This document shows positions 37,856 to 50,973 of a stretch of 64,000 bases of DNA, piece after piece. The DNA comes from Erythrocercus mccallii. Taxonomy: Eukaryota; Chordata; Aves; Passeriformes; Dicruridae. The first letter of the stretch is position 1; each line of letters begins with the position of its first letter. Where the stretch lies: contig VZRG01000203.1 in the NCBI GenBank assembly GCA_013397435.1, forward strand, positions 186,001 through 250,000. Direction: 5' to 3'. The translations under genes and the position numbers were made by a program. A model generated the notes under the pieces. It made no database searches. It was not told the origin of the DNA and was given only the letters and a program-made list of their open reading frames with translations.

Positions 37856-39859
37856 GGATGTGAGGGGACATTGTTTATATGGCAGTCTTATCATGAGAAG
37901 CTGAATGCAACCAGGAAGGATGAGTTACATAGATCTTTGTCTTTGCACATTGTATTATATTTTTGAGGGGAAAAACCAACCAAAACAGGTAGGGAAGAAA
38001 CCCAGTTTGAAAAAAGAGAGTACTTGGTTATAGTGGTGATATTAAGTACAAATTCTAAAGCTTCATTTTCCTGGAGAGGTAACAAAGAAGCAAGTTGCAG
38101 AGAGATGAGTGAGAGTGTCTTTTGGCACATTACTCATTGAAACACTGGAGCCACTTTAGTGCTAAGCATGATGTAATGCAGTGAACAGTTTCCGTTTTTA
38201 ACTATTTCCAATTCTGCAATTAGGAATGTAACCCATTGCGTTATGAGAATAAAATTTATTTTTCCTGGTAGGCTTTTTAGTGTTGGGTAAATATGACAGT
38301 TGAAACACATGGTGTTTCCTTAAAAGCTGTGAATTCAAATGATGGCTTAGTGCTGAAAAAAGGATATTGGGTGTTTACGATCCAAGGCAGGTCTGTCAGC
38401 TACAGAAGTCAGAGCATGTTTTCCACAAGCTGGAATAGTCCATTCAGGGCAAGTGCCAGGAAAAAGGGAAAATCTCCCTTGGGGAAGCAGTGGGGATGTA
38501 ATTCGTGATTTTATGAAAACTCATTAACTTAGTTTCTAAGCATTAGTTCTGAATCCAGTGCCAGTCAGTATTTCCATATTTTCAATCACCAATATGGATA
38601 GTGACATGAATTTTCTGATAAGTTGGTAGATAGTACAAAAATTGCTAAAATAATGAAGGCTGTTGCAAGCATAATCTGAAATGGTTGATTAGATGAAAAT
38701 TCAAAAATTCACTTTTATGCAGACAGATGGAGAGCTGTATGTGCAAAGATAGAAGATTTTCAGGATGGGAGGCTGCTTTGGGAATTAGGAACCCTGAAGT
38801 CAATGTAAGGTTTTGGGGGGTAGCTTCCTCAAAGAGTAGATCAACTGAACTGAAAGAGAAAGTCTTTCAGAAAGAGCTCAAGAGGTTTGTTCTTCATGCT
38901 GATATTCTCCTATATATGTATTTGTGAACTGAACCTGGAAGATGTTCTTGCTTTCATTTTTTTTCTCCTTGTCTCCAGCTGCAGATTTTTTCTTGACAAA
39001 CTTGCTTGCTCTTCTGCAGAAAATCAGTTGAATTCTGCTGGCAATTAGCCCAGGGAAGCAAAGACTAGTTAGAATAATTATTGCTGGAGGTATAGGTGTA
39101 GGTCTACACAGCCTAAGGCTAAACAAGAAGAGACAGATTAAAAACAGCTCTTGGAGTCTGAGAGATTAGTAATGTCTGAGTTTAGAAAGTTCTTGAATTC
39201 TCATGGAGAGCCTGGTAGGGTGGTTGAAAAAATGCTGATTATTTTTGTACGTATATGCATTCATTTAGTCCTTCCTCTGCATGGCCTGATTTTATTAGGC
39301 ATACTTGCCAAGTGACTTTTCACATTTAGGGAAAGAAGAACAAAATGTTTTAACTTAGTTTTCCAATAGCAGCACTATGCTGGCTTATCCCAGAATCACT
39401 ATTCCTGGAAACCTGTGGTGAAGTTCCTGTAAGCTGTTTTTGGGCTGGCCATAAAGGGTATATCAAGAACAAGTAAGAAAATTGATTTGGCTTTGCCTTT
39501 GGTAGCTGCTGCTGCTCAGATCTGGTATCCTCACATCAGAAATGTCCTCAATTCTGGAGAATATGCTCTGAAGATAAGGGGTGAGGGGTAGGGAGAGGAC
39601 CCAAAAAAGTCATCTAGATGCTGAAAATGAGCTTTATGAGGTGAATTGTAGGGAGGCCAGTCATTAATCTTATCAAAAGAAAGGTCAAAAAGCAGTGTGA
39701 TTACTGTGTGTAAGTACTTATTTATGGAGAATGCATTTGTCAGCAAAGGTCTTTTAATCTTCTATAAAAGCACATGACAAGATCCCATAGATAAACATTG
39801 AAGGTAGATAAATTTACTTAAGAAATAAGTCATCATTACTTGCTTGCCTGCATAAATAA
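37856..39859. other. Unique noncoding DNA, nothing distinctive
   Basis: No gene or repeat is recognised. Short open frames on both strands have no family likeness. Confidence 0.55.
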
Positions 39860-40040
39860 ATGTGGAACTCATTGCTAGAGGAAGAGGTAGGAGCAGTATA
39901 TTTTTGAAGTGTAGACAGCTGCATTTTGTGTGATGTGCTTTAAGTATGTTTCTGAGTTATATGGATTTGGGTCTGGAAGTGTAGGAGGAGAGGAAAATGG
40001 CCAGAGAAGACCAGGTGATCCTTTCTAACTTTGGATTTAG
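39860..40040 (+). mobile_element. Possible ancient L3/CR1-like LINE 3' end
   Basis: TGTGGAACTCATTGCTAGAG and GAAGAGGTAGGAGCAG resemble the C-terminal coding end of ancient CR1/L3 elements ('tggaactcattgccacaggatgt'). About 110 bases later, GACCAGGTGATCCTTTCTAA resembles the family's 3' end ('gatgatcaggtggtcccttctaac'). The spacing between the two is of the expected order, but the intervening sequence is too diverged to follow. Confidence 0.45.
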
Positions 40041-43000
40041 CATCTGAGATGCCTTCAGTTTACTTCTTTCCCTGGGGCGTTATTTAGGTTTATAATGGCT
40101 GCAACTCTAAAGCAACATGCTAATTACCCGACACTACAGAATACTAGTCTACAGGAGGTCACAAAAGATCCCTTTTTGTCCTGAAGATGTTATTGGCTCC
40201 AGTTGCAGTCAGACCTGCCCCCTGCACCCCTCTACAAATTTATATCCCTTCAGGGAGCTGAGGGCAGCCACAGCCTGGGAGGTGGCAGTGCCTGAGGTCA
40301 TGCACATGAAGATCCAGATCTCTGGCTTACCACCTCTTTATAAAGGGAGACTTTTTAGGAAATGTAATTGTGTTTTGTGCTTTTGTGCCATTTCCACTGT
40401 TCAGAACTGTTCCTACCTCATTGCTTTATTATGCCTGTCTCATGGCCATCTTGACTATGGGAATCTTGTCCCTTTCTTCCCATCCAAATGTAAGAGCAAA
40501 ATATCAAATTAATCAGTTACAATAAATCAGAATGTTTCTGACATAAAAACCGGATCTTACACAAAATACAAACAGTATTAGGGAAGTTAGACTACAGGTA
40601 CATCTTAGGAGCTAGAACCTACAGTTTAGAGAATCTAAAAGCTAGACTACAAAATGCCTTACAAGCTCTCTGAGATGCTTAAATACAGAAATCCTTCACA
40701 TTATAGTAAAAAGAAACCACTGTCAGGAAGCAAAACTATTTTTTAGTTCAGGAAAGAATTACCTTCTCTGCCACCCTACTAAACACTTTGTAGCCGTTAT
40801 CCTCTTGGATTCATTATGAATTTAGCCAGAAAACATTTGGCTTTGTGATCATTATCTGCCATTACCTGCTATGAGGACTGTTACATTTCACTGTATTGAA
40901 CACTATTGGAATTAAGGTTATCGTTGCAGAAATATCTATTCCCACAGCTTTGCAGCTCAATTCTAAGCATTCTGTGTAGGAAACATTTAGCTTCAGGCTG
41001 TTATTTAATTTTTTATTTCTGTCTTTTTCCTTTGGTGTTGAAAATAAAATTTTCATAATCTTTGAAACTAAAATAAACAAACTGTCGTGGAAGCTTGCCA
41101 ATTCCCACCCTTACCCTCCTTTTTGCTTTTGTCCATCCTCCTACCTCTCTTCTAGCTGCAGTGGGATGGACCTTTTTGTCTGGTCTATCAGTGTGAAATA
41201 ACCATGAGAGTCACAGCAGAGCTGAAAGGTAATTAATAATTAAAGGCAGATCCAGAGAAATGTATCTATAATTCATTGATTTGTGGGGGGAGGAGAAAGT
41301 TGCTTTTTTTCTTTTTAAGAAAAGAAAAAATTAGCAACTAGTCTTTGTTTTGGACACAAATCCATTTTGCAAAATTCAGATTACACTTCTTATTATCCAA
41401 AATGCTGTTTCTGGACCTGTGGAGTTGGGACTTAAGTTTGCAGGTCTCTGACTGTCTTTGTATTAGCCAGTCATACACAGCCACAGACTGTTAGTATTCT
41501 TTGCTTTGAGAAAATAATAATAAAAAAAATTAAAAAGAAGGGGAGGAAGGACAGCCCTAGGTACCAGGACACTAAAACCAAAACAAGAACTTGACTGAGC
41601 TGTGATCAGAGACCCTGCATATTTCCCTAAGCTATTTTTCTTAAAGCATTGAGGAGTAAAAATTTCTTAGAGACTGACAGATCTCCAAATAGTTTAAGTC
41701 ACTGAGAAAATAGGCACTGCTGTAGTTAAGAACCAAGAAACTGAACTGATGTGAGTATCTGTTTCCCCTTTCCTGGCTGATGCATTTCTCTCATAGCACA
41801 TTTACTGCCTTTTTTCTTTATTTATGGAGAACTTGCATTATTTCCAGATATTGGATAATTTCTACTTCTTCACTATAGTTCCCTGACCTTTATGTCCATA
41901 CACTGTATCTCTTCTTTCTTTTGTTAAATTTTTTTTGGATCTATCATCTATCATCTATCACAACTGATTAAGAGCTGTACATATTATGTCTCCTTCCTGA
42001 GAAATGTGCTTCAGGCTGCTTGTGTTGTAATTTGGGGAAGGGATACATAAGCTGTAGAAAATACCATTTCAGGTAAATTGCTGTCAATTTGTTGTCAGAG
42101 AGATTAAAGAATGCTTTCACCTTTTTTGGGCCAGGGAATATGGAGGGCACTTGATTTCTTTCCCTGCTGATACAGAATCAATGCCCCTGAAATTGCTTAG
42201 GTGTCTGTGGGTAGTGTTCTGAGCTGGGCAGTTTGTGAACCTCAGTAGAAAAATCCCTGGACTGAACTTTAACATTTGTAATTTCTCTCCTCACATAGCA
42301 GTAATAAGGATGCAGTATTAATTAACTAATGTGATGTGTTATCCTGGCTCATTTTAAATCTCAGAAAGTCTGAGCGACTTTGCTCTGTATTTTTCCTATA
42401 TCATGTACAAACATTTACCATTGGGTTACCATTCATACAACTGACTATTAAAAGTCGAATTTTAGCTTAAATAAACTTTAGTTTCCTTATTTTTAACACT
42501 CTGTTTCCTGAAGAAATGTCACTGATCTTCTCTTTGGAAAAAGACAATTCATTGAAGGATTAGCAGGGAAGATAGAAGGTTTTTTTGGATTTTTTTTCTA
42601 AAACTTGGTCAGTTTTGACATGCTTCTGTCTTCACGAGGTGGATGAGTAGTCTTGAACGGATGTTTTATTCATTTTACTGTGTCTACAAAATCATCTTCT
42701 ACAGCTTTTTCTTGGGCTGCATCAAAAGCTTCTTTTTTCTATTATTTGCTTTTGAAAAATACAGGCCTACTGCCTTGTCTAAGACAATGATGGGCTTGGA
42801 AGAGGTTGGAAAGTCATTTCTGCTGATGAAAAGATATTTCTTGTTCCGAAGTGGGGAAATTGAAGGAATTGAATGTTGTTTTAGACATATGGGTGATGCA
42901 TTTTTCCTGTGGCCTTTAATCTTGTAAAATTCTTGCAAAATACAGTGTTTAAAAAAAATAACAAATGTATGAAGTTGATCAGGGATTGACATAATAGGTC

Positions 43001-44569
43001 TGAGGTAATTTCCAGTAGTTACTTCTGCTTACTTTCTCTTGTACATTGTGAGTTTGCTTCAAGAAATGTCTGTTTAGAAATACCTTTGGCAGTGTAAGTT
43101 CACACTGTACGGTGAAAAAGCTTGCATCATTAAGTTTAGCTCTAGCTATTCTCTTTCAGTAGTCTCATGTCCATTATAGCTTGACATTTAAAGTCACAGA
43201 TTTGTACAATTACATGCATTTTGTGGAACATACAATGTGGTTGTTTTTCCTGTGCACAGAATGTGTGAGACTTGCAAACACTGGTTTCATCAAAACTGGA
43301 TCCTTCTCTTCATGTAAGAAATTTCAAGAACTAATTTATTTTTCCTGTGTTTAGAATGGGCTTAATCCAGATTCTAATTGGTTTAGACTTTGGATCAGAC
43401 TGAGTAAATGCATGGGTATAGAAGGGGGAGGAGGGAGCTCAAAAACATCCATTTGCTAGACAACATTGAGCTACAAAGCTGCCATTGGTTTTGGGCTGTA
43501 GCTTCTGAGCTCTGGTTATTGCTGTCTTTCTGTCATGGCATCCATTAAACCCCTAACTTGAGAAAAACAATTTACAAGTATTTAAGGGTTCAGATTTTTT
43601 TCTTTGTTTTGGGATAAGTTAATTTCCATGAGAAAAAGACTGTTGACTGGTAAACAGGGAAGACTATTCTCTAAGTTTCAGAAATAAAATATAAATAGAG
43701 ACAGGCATTTACAATTCAAATATAGAAAAAACTCATTAGGAAAAATGATTGGAAAATAAATAGCAGTTCCAGAGAGATGCTCAATATAATGGAGGACAAC
43801 AGTAAATGTCATGTACACTGTACAGAAATTTTAACCGTCTGATAGTATAAAGTTCTGTTGTAAAGAACCTTGGAATAAATAATATCATGGTCATACCTAC
43901 CATTTTGAAGAAATGAAGTATGGCGGGTTTAAGTAGTTAAAAAATTTAGTCTGCTGCACCTTCTGAGATGATATATATAATTTTACAAATTTCTTCAACT
44001 CTTTCCTTAGTTTGTGTTTTATTCCTTGAAGTAAAACGTGGAAAGGGAGGTAAGGGAAAAAAAGATTTTTTTCCATGTTGAAGATGTTACCTTTTTGGCA
44101 CAGTGTCTGTTACGTATCAGGACATTGGTGGTACAGATGCACATAACTCCTGCAGGTCTCCTGGCTTCACAGTGTGGGTGTGTTGCCTTGTGTTGTGGGC
44201 AGCAGTGATTGGGAAAGGGTCTTGAGACTCTGAAAGCTTTTGGGAGATGTGGGAATTGAGTGTGGGAACATCATGGATCAGAAGAGAAGATCCTTGGGGT
44301 TAGGTATATGGAATTTAAACGTGTCTGTTGATCCTGCTTCTAAGTTTGTTCTTGCTTTATTTTTTTATTTGTTCTCGCTGCAGCTTATTTAGATAGGGAT
44401 TCATCCAGTCTTTCTGAGAGGGTCAAGCTGGAAGTGTAGGTCTCAGTACGATAAATCACTAGGAAACAAAGTACTTCCAAAGAACTGTTCTCATCTAGAT
44501 GGGCAAAACTGGTCTCTAGAGATCTCTCTCTTTTCCTGTCCTAAAGTTGGGATAAACCAGGGTGATACA
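40041..44569. other. Unique noncoding stretch
   Basis: No exon is recognised. The 131-codon open frame at 40117-40512 has no recognisable domain. A TCTATCA heptamer is repeated three times at 41940-41960. The remainder is AT-rich with T and A runs. Confidence 0.5.
41940..41960 (+). repeat. Tandem heptamer, 3 copies of TCTATCA
   Basis: Three perfect head-to-tail copies of TCTATCA follow a T-rich run. This is a short minisatellite-like array without evident function. Confidence 0.85.
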
Positions 44570-44614
44570 TTTGTCTCCATTTCTCAGCTGTAAAATAGAC
44601 ATTATGTCTAAGGG
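44570..44614 (+). mobile_element. Possible MIR SINE 3' core relic
   Basis: TTGTCTCCATTTCTCAGCTG followed by TAAAATAGACATTATG resembles the MIR segment 'cctcagtttcctcatctgtaaaatggggataat'. Only about 45 bases can be followed. Confidence 0.4.
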
Positions 44615-47600
44615 GGAGCAAGAAGACTGAAGTTACCACATTTCTACAGAAGAGAGCCATGAGAAGGTGTAAATGTAGAGATAACTGTTCAGAAGAGTTC
44701 TAGGTATGAATTAAAAATATTTTCCTTCCACTTCTTGTGCTGCTTAACTCTGGTACCTATCCTTAAATCCATGAAGACAGAAAAGAGTAGTGCTCATAAC
44801 ATGAAGAAAGAAGTACTTAGCATATTTCTAAAACAATCTGTGATCACAGGGAGAGACCAACCATGAAAAACATCAGTCTTTAAGCGGGAGAATTTCACAT
44901 TAAGAGTTTGTTACTGAAACTGCTTTACAGCTCTAGCTACAGCCGATTAAATGCTGACATGCAAAAACTGTCTCTAAAGAATCTGTTGAATACCTAAGTC
45001 TTTACTGGAGTAAAATAAAGAAATATAGATCTCATTTATCAGGGCCTTTTCCTGCTTGTATCTATTTGATCTGAGGGTCATTTAAAATGTATTAGAGGTT
45101 TAAGATTGGAATGCGAGGCTAATTTGAAACCTGGCTCTAAGATGACTGATTATGTTATTATACTTCATACTGGTTAAACTAAAACATAGTGTCTGTATGA
45201 CAAGAGGGATCCAAAACGATATGGCATTGCCAGGTGAAAGAGCTGTTCCTTTTCACAGATAATGCTATATAATTCCACTTAGGTTTTTTATGTCCCCATG
45301 GCTATTAAAGTAATGGACACCTAGGGCAGAGGCTGGGTGAGGAAACACAAAAAGCTGGCAAAAACTCAGTGCTCACAGACTGGAAATCTCCTGGTTTGGC
45401 TTCAGACTGAATGTGGAGAACTTTCCAGCACTCCCTCAGTTGCTTCCAATGTTTTCTTTGACGTATTTGGCCCCTGACCAATTTTCCCAACTGCTCCCAA
45501 GCCCTTTCTAATAGTCTCCTAACCCACTTGGATGTTCCCTCAGCTCCTTTACGCCCTTTCCATTGGCACGGATATGAAGTTCTGCTGTTTCAGGAATAAT
45601 GCTGAAGATAAATGTGCTTTCATCCTTCTTCTCAAAGGGGTTCATTGCCAGTGTTTTACAGTAGCTGAATTCTGTTAATGTCATTTGAGGTGTTCCAAAT
45701 TTATTGTGAATGGGGCCACGGGGAGCAGGCAAGCTTTGGCATTTGAGTGGGAATGGTTTCCTCTCACATTGCACTGGGGGCAGTATGTTGGTACTTCTGA
45801 AATTAATTATTTTAGCAAGATAAGTAGAGATGAAACAGTTAAAATGAAAGGCAGTCCTAGAGAGACCAACTTCCACCCAGGGAAAGTGGGTGGTGTTGGG
45901 CCTTGTCTGTCCCTGCCTGAAGCTGCAGAGGATGGTCCTTGTTTGGAGAGGTACCCAGGAACTCCTCACTGGGAAGGGGATCAAACTGAGGGACTAGAGG
46001 ACTTTTGTTAGACAGCACCTGGAGTATCAGCCCCAGATCTGTTTTGGGTTATTCCTGTTTTACTAGGCAACCTGATTTTTTTTTTAAATTTTTTTAAAAT
46101 CCTCTTTACTCTCTTTTTTTGTGTCATTTTCCAGGACTGATTTTGACTTTGGAATAAGCAGAGTTAAAGTATTCCTGACCATGTAAATGCTGATTAGTGC
46201 AACACACATGCTCCACATCACAAAAGGTGTGAAACAAGTTTTGCATCTGCCTCTGGTTTGTCTCTAGTCTTCCGACTGAAATATTAATCAGCATCACTCT
46301 GTCACTGTAATAGAACTGCCTTGGTCTTCAGCATGTTTGTCCTGGCAGAATTCCTTTCAAGCAGGAGCGTGCCCATGTTCCACTCTGTAGACCATGTTCC
46401 CATGTTTAACTTTCTCATTTATACAGAACAAACTCAGGCACCTACAATATTCAGTTAATATAAATTTTAGTCCTTATTCATGATAAACAATGTGGTTCTT
46501 TGACTGGTCTTCATGAAGCATCAAAGTCCTTGCTTCCATGTACAGTCTCTATAAAGCCTTTTAATGATAGACAGTTAGGTCCCTCCCATTGAACACTGTT
46601 AGCCATTTCAGAGGTAAATAAATGTTATTTCAAGGTTGATAAAACCGCTGGTAAATATGATGTTATTTGGTACAATGATACATAATCCTGTGGTTCTGGT
46701 GAAGACAGAGCAGCTGTGAGGGAGAGTAACCAATGGGAGCATGTCTGCCAACAGCCCTGCATAAAGGAATGCTCTGCCTAGCTTGTGGTATCCTCCTTTA
46801 CAGGTATTTTCATATGTCTTGCATAGTAATTTCATTTTTGAAATAAAACCAGAGTATTTTTATATGTAAATGTTTTTCTTTTATAAAAAAAAGCTCTAGC
46901 TGTGAGAAAGGATTCAGTGATGCAGATTAGAAGCTCACTTTCAATTTTTGTATTGTACTACTGTGCAGTAACACTACATGAGAGACCAGGAATATTTTAC
47001 AAACTGCACTTAAAATCTGATTTTTCTTTTCTGGTAGTGAATAGCTATGTAATAGTGATGATCAAGGTAAACAACTTATCCATAATATTGGATTCCTGAA
47101 ATAATTGGAAGAGACTAAAGATGTTTTACATATGCCATCTTTCGATGTTAACTCTGCTTCCTTTTGAATTTTCATGGGAATGAAAAAAATATTCACATAA
47201 TAAGTTTGGTTCTGCAGAAAGGATTGTTAATTCAATTTAGAATACATTAGTAGGGAAGATAAGTAAAGCCAGTCTGTATTTAAAAAAGAATCACAATTAG
47301 GAGCCTAGAGAGATAGGAAAAAAATATTCTTGCTTCATGCTTTAGAAATTTATTCTCTTGGCATGTTTGCAAATGTGGTTTTAAGAACTTATCAAATACT
47401 ATGTTAAATATTTAAACCTAAAAATTGCTCTGGTTGTGTAGTAAAAGACAATGACAGAAAAACTGGAGATTTTTGTGTCAGAGGTGACATTGTTTGGGGC
47501 TGTTTGAAAAAGAACAGGAAGTTTAATTGAACAAGTAGTTAAAATATTAGACAGTTTCCAAAGCTGCAGATTTGAGTCTAATAATTCTGTGGCCTTCAGA

Positions 47601-47804
47601 ATGAGTTCTCTCCCATTTGCTTGAACAAGCTCTGCATCAGCAGCATGCCCAGAAATCTTGGACCTGCATCTAATGGTTCTAGAAAGGAGCAGCAATGTGC
47701 ATATGCTGAAGTAGCAGCAGTCCAGATTGGCTGACCAGTTCAACATGTGCTTTCATTTCTGGGGACTGACCATTACCAGTTACATAACAATAGTCTCTGT
47801 CCCT
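44615..47804. other. Unique noncoding stretch with the longest open frame
   Basis: No gene is recognised. The longest stop-free run in the window is on the minus strand at 45508-45984 (158 codons), and the plus strand has a 108-codon frame at 45685-46011. Both fall in a locally less AT-rich block, where long random frames are more likely. Neither shows a known domain, signal peptide or membrane segment, and no convincing splice sites bracket them. They could belong to a forgotten transposon, but nothing ties them to a family. Confidence 0.4.
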
Positions 47805-47899
47805 GTGTGGGTGGGTGAGGCAGTACCACATAGAAACCTGTGCTTATCCAAGCAGCCAGCTGCTAACAACTGCAGTAGCAGCCCAGCTGCCTGAGTTGC
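47805..47899 (+). repeat. 95-bp gap-flank duplicate, copy 1
   Basis: This sequence, from GTGTGGGTGGGTGAGGCAG to CTGCCTGAGTTGC, is identical base for base to 48045-48139 on the other side of the N run. An exact, abrupt repeat ending at the gap boundary is what an unmerged contig overlap produces. A real tandem duplication with identical copies is the alternative. Confidence 0.95.
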
Positions 47900-48044
47900 N
47901 NNNNNNNNNNNNNNNNNNNNNNNNNNNNNNNNNNNNNNNNNNNNNNNNNNNNNNNNNNNNNNNNNNNNNNNNNNNNNNNNNNNNNNNNNNNNNNNNNNNN
48001 NNNNNNNNNNNNNNNNNNNNNNNNNNNNNNNNNNNNNNNNNNNN
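47900..48044. other. Assembly gap (145 N)
   Basis: There are 145 unknown bases. Open frames that appear to cross it on both strands are artefacts of translating N as unknown residues. Confidence 0.99.
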
Positions 48045-48139
48045 GTGTGGGTGGGTGAGGCAGTACCACATAGAAACCTGTGCTTATCCAAGCAGCCAGC
48101 TGCTAACAACTGCAGTAGCAGCCCAGCTGCCTGAGTTGC
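48045..48139 (+). repeat. 95-bp gap-flank duplicate, copy 2
   Basis: This is identical to 47805-47899, offset by exactly 240 bases. The match starts at the first base after the gap and ends where the left copy meets the gap. Unique sequence resumes at 48140. Confidence 0.95.
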
Positions 48140-48381
48140 AAATTGCTGAAGATAGGAAAATATACTTGGGAAGCATCTTTATTTATATGCCTTCCCCATT
48201 CTTATATTTTTTTGTACTTTTTTGTTTATTGCTGTTCTAGATGCATCTGTGCTCTGGACTGTAGTGATATGGCTACTTCAGCCATATGGCTATATATTTC
48301 TCCGTTAAATATTGAAATCAGTCAGTGGATTTAGAATTAAAAGGTAGGGATGAGGAGTCAAACCCATACGTATACAGTGTC

Positions 48382-48405
48382 ATATATATATATATATATA
48401 TATAT
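48382..48405. repeat. (AT)12 microsatellite
   Basis: This is a perfect alternating AT run of 24 bases, likely variable in length between individuals. Confidence 0.95.
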
Positions 48406-50586
48406 GGAGTGGCATCATGTAAATATAATTTTCTTAGGAACTTGCATTTAAAGTGTGGCATAAGTTGGTAATGGTTGATGGTGATGGTGTTTAAGACTTG
48501 TGTTCTGAACTTGAACTGTAGGGTCCTGAAGGCAGTAGATTGTCTGTTCTGTGTTTGTGCAGAGCTGACAGAGTATAATCCTGTTTTGTGCTAGATAGTG
48601 GAGATTAAATATATTTGATATCTTAAAGTTACTTTTCTGTATGAATGTTTTCAGGATCAATGTGTGAAGTACTATGTTTAGAATGGTTTTGAATCTGGAA
48701 GCAATCACAACCACTGCTTTCAAGACTATGCACTTATTCAGCTCTTGTGGATGGAAATACCCCTTAGAGAACAGGAATTGAGCCATTATTGTGTCTTACT
48801 TTGAATTATGAATTAATTCACTTTATGGAATTATTACTAATGTTTAAGACAAGTACACTGCTGTAGTCAGTGACTTAATACACAGTAAGTCCTCTTGTCT
48901 CCCAATACAATTTAGTTGGAAAAAATAGAAATCTAATTCTTTAAGTATTTCATATTAAATCATGTATTTCTTTTATGAACTTTATTACCAGAGAGGAGTA
49001 GAAGCTTATACAGTGAATTCTTAATAGCTTAAGTAATGGTTTAAATGTTTGCTTTTTTTACCTTTCATCATAGTGCTGCAACAGAGTAAACCTAAATGCT
49101 CTTTTTCTGTTTAGTTTTCCCAGCATAATCAAATTGTGATGCAGTTATTAATAGTAGTATAGTAGTTTGTCTGTATAATAGACTTGTAGTAATGCACCTT
49201 CATAATAATAATTTCCTGAATTTTATTTTTCTCATAAGAATCTTTGTTTTAAGTAAGAAATATGTAAATTAACATTGCTCTTAGTGTGATGATTGCAGAG
49301 CCTGCTGCTGCAAAAGTGGCAATGGCTTGAGAGATTGGAGCAGTAGGTGGTTGCCTATAATTTCTTAGGGAGCTTTTTGATTATTAGTTGTCAAAAAAGT
49401 TTTGGAATTACAGGGGATGGTAGTGAAAATTTAATAGGATGTGCTTAGAACCTCTTGATCTCCCCAAAATAGTTGTGGTGTACAGTGGAACAGTTAAATA
49501 GCTGAAAAGGTGAGTGAGGCTGTGCTCTTGAGCAAAACAGCAGCTTTTGTTCCAGTCATACCGAGTATTAAGTGCTGGTTCAAGTGACTCTCATAAACAC
49601 TTCTTTGGATTTCAGTGGGTTCATTCACACAAATTAAATTAAGCAGATGCTAAAAAGTTTGCAGAAACTTGAATCTGTCTGAAGAGTTTATTGTCCTGGT
49701 AACTCTGAGTACATCTCCAGATGTACTTACAGCATTCTCTCACTTTCTAAAAACTTGAGAAAAGACAAAAATTTGCAATCATACTTGTAATTGTGCTTTT
49801 GAAAAGATGAGCTTTTGAAAGTATGGGACTTTGGCTATGAAACTTCTGAATAGATGCCAAAGAAAGCCCAAAACGTAAAATCACAAATTTCAGGGGTCAA
49901 ATAAAACTTTATGTGTAAGAATCTGCATGTAGATAGAAAAAGAGAGATCTTTGTTAAGAATGGTCCAGGAAAGAAAGCATCATGGAGGGAGCATGAGGAA
50001 AATATCGTTTTCCAAAAGTTGATGTTTATCAAAAAGAGAAGGATCTTAGCAAATCCTCCACAAAAAGATAAAATATAAACACCAGGAAAAGTGATTGATC
50101 TAGAATTCATTCCTTTCTCCTTTCGCAGCCCTCTTAGCTGACATGGTGATGAAAAGAGAGGATTAAAACGGGCTTCCTAAAGCCAAAATTTTATTAGGAA
50201 ATTATTAAAAGCACATTGTGTCTTGTAAAGTGATGTTGTGCTCTTTTCAGCCCAGCCTTGCTGCAAAGCATTTTTAGAGGAGAGCAACAGAAAAGGAGAG
50301 GGGATAAACATAGATCATTCTAACTTTCATTTTTCATGGGTAATATTATCTGTGGAATTTTCCATTTGTTTTCCTGGTCTGTCATTCACTGAAAACCCAG
50401 TGCACCCCTGAAGACAGGTCTATATCCAGAAAGGATTTTGGATTGAAACTGCTTCAACTCCTTTGTTTGGAGAACAGTTTTGAGCTGTGACTACTGTAGC
50501 AGTGAGAATTCACACAGGCAGGAGTGAAGAAATGGAAGCAGGAAAATGACGTGAGAGAATCAAAATTCCATCTGTGCACCCCACTG

Positions 50587-50628
50587 TCCCTCTCCCCCAT
50601 CCCCCCCCCCACAAAAGGAGGGGGAGGA
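50587..50628. repeat. C-tract and G-rich inverted repeat
   Basis: A pyrimidine arm (CCCTCTCCCCCATC plus a run of ten C at 50601-50610) is followed within a few bases by a complementary purine arm (GGAGGGGGAGGATG). The strands could pair imperfectly into a hairpin. The C run is also error-prone in sequencing. Confidence 0.6.
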
Positions 50629-50871
50629 TGACGTAAAGAAATTTCTGAAGGCCCAACACAGAGAAATCGACTGGAGCTAGTTATTTCTTCCATGGAAAAC
50701 TAACTTCTAACTTCACATTGCATTTGATTCTTAGAATCCTACGGGATTTATCTTCCGTGCCGTGGCACATAGAGAGAAATACTGGCTTTATGGAGAGGAC
50801 TTTACCAAAGGCTTTGGTAAAGAAGCAGGTAATAGGGGATGAATTTTGTGATAAAAGCTGAAAGTTTTTAC

Positions 50872-50973
50872 TTTCTTTTTCCCTTTCAGTATTTTTGTCC
50901 AGAAGCACCATCAGATGTTCATAGGTCCCTTGCACACAACAGTCATCACTGTTGTCACCTCCATTGTCATACT
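50872..50973 (-). CDS. Weak candidate coding exon, 102 bp
   Basis: On the minus strand, a strong acceptor-like sequence (TTTTTTGCGTTCCTTCCCAG) precedes an open segment of 102 bases. It begins in GAG-TAT-GAC and encodes EYDNGGDNSDDCCVQGTYEH and onward, up to a moderate donor (GAAA|GTAAAA). The length is a multiple of three. The peptide is acidic then basic and fits no family that I recognise. The plus strand has its own acceptor-like TTTTTCCCTTTCAG just inside the right-hand end, so pyrimidine-rich sequence on both sides may be producing the signal by chance. No neighbouring exon was found. Confidence 0.18.

Larger units (their letters stand above)
48140..50871. other. Unique noncoding stretch
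   Basis: No gene is recognised. It contains the AT microsatellite at 48382-48405 and the C-tract with a facing G-rich arm at 50587-50628. Open frames of 91 and 112 codons on the minus strand look random. Confidence 0.5.

Noticed and set aside
40117..40512. 131-codon plus-strand open frame
   Set aside because: Scattered cysteines without a finger spacing, and no splice or family support.
47399..47746. 115-codon minus-strand open frame
   Set aside because: No recognised domain. It lies in AT-rich DNA next to the gap.
47780..48240. Open frames running through the N gap on both strands
   Set aside because: They exist only because N codons are not read as stops, and their ends are the duplicated gap flanks.
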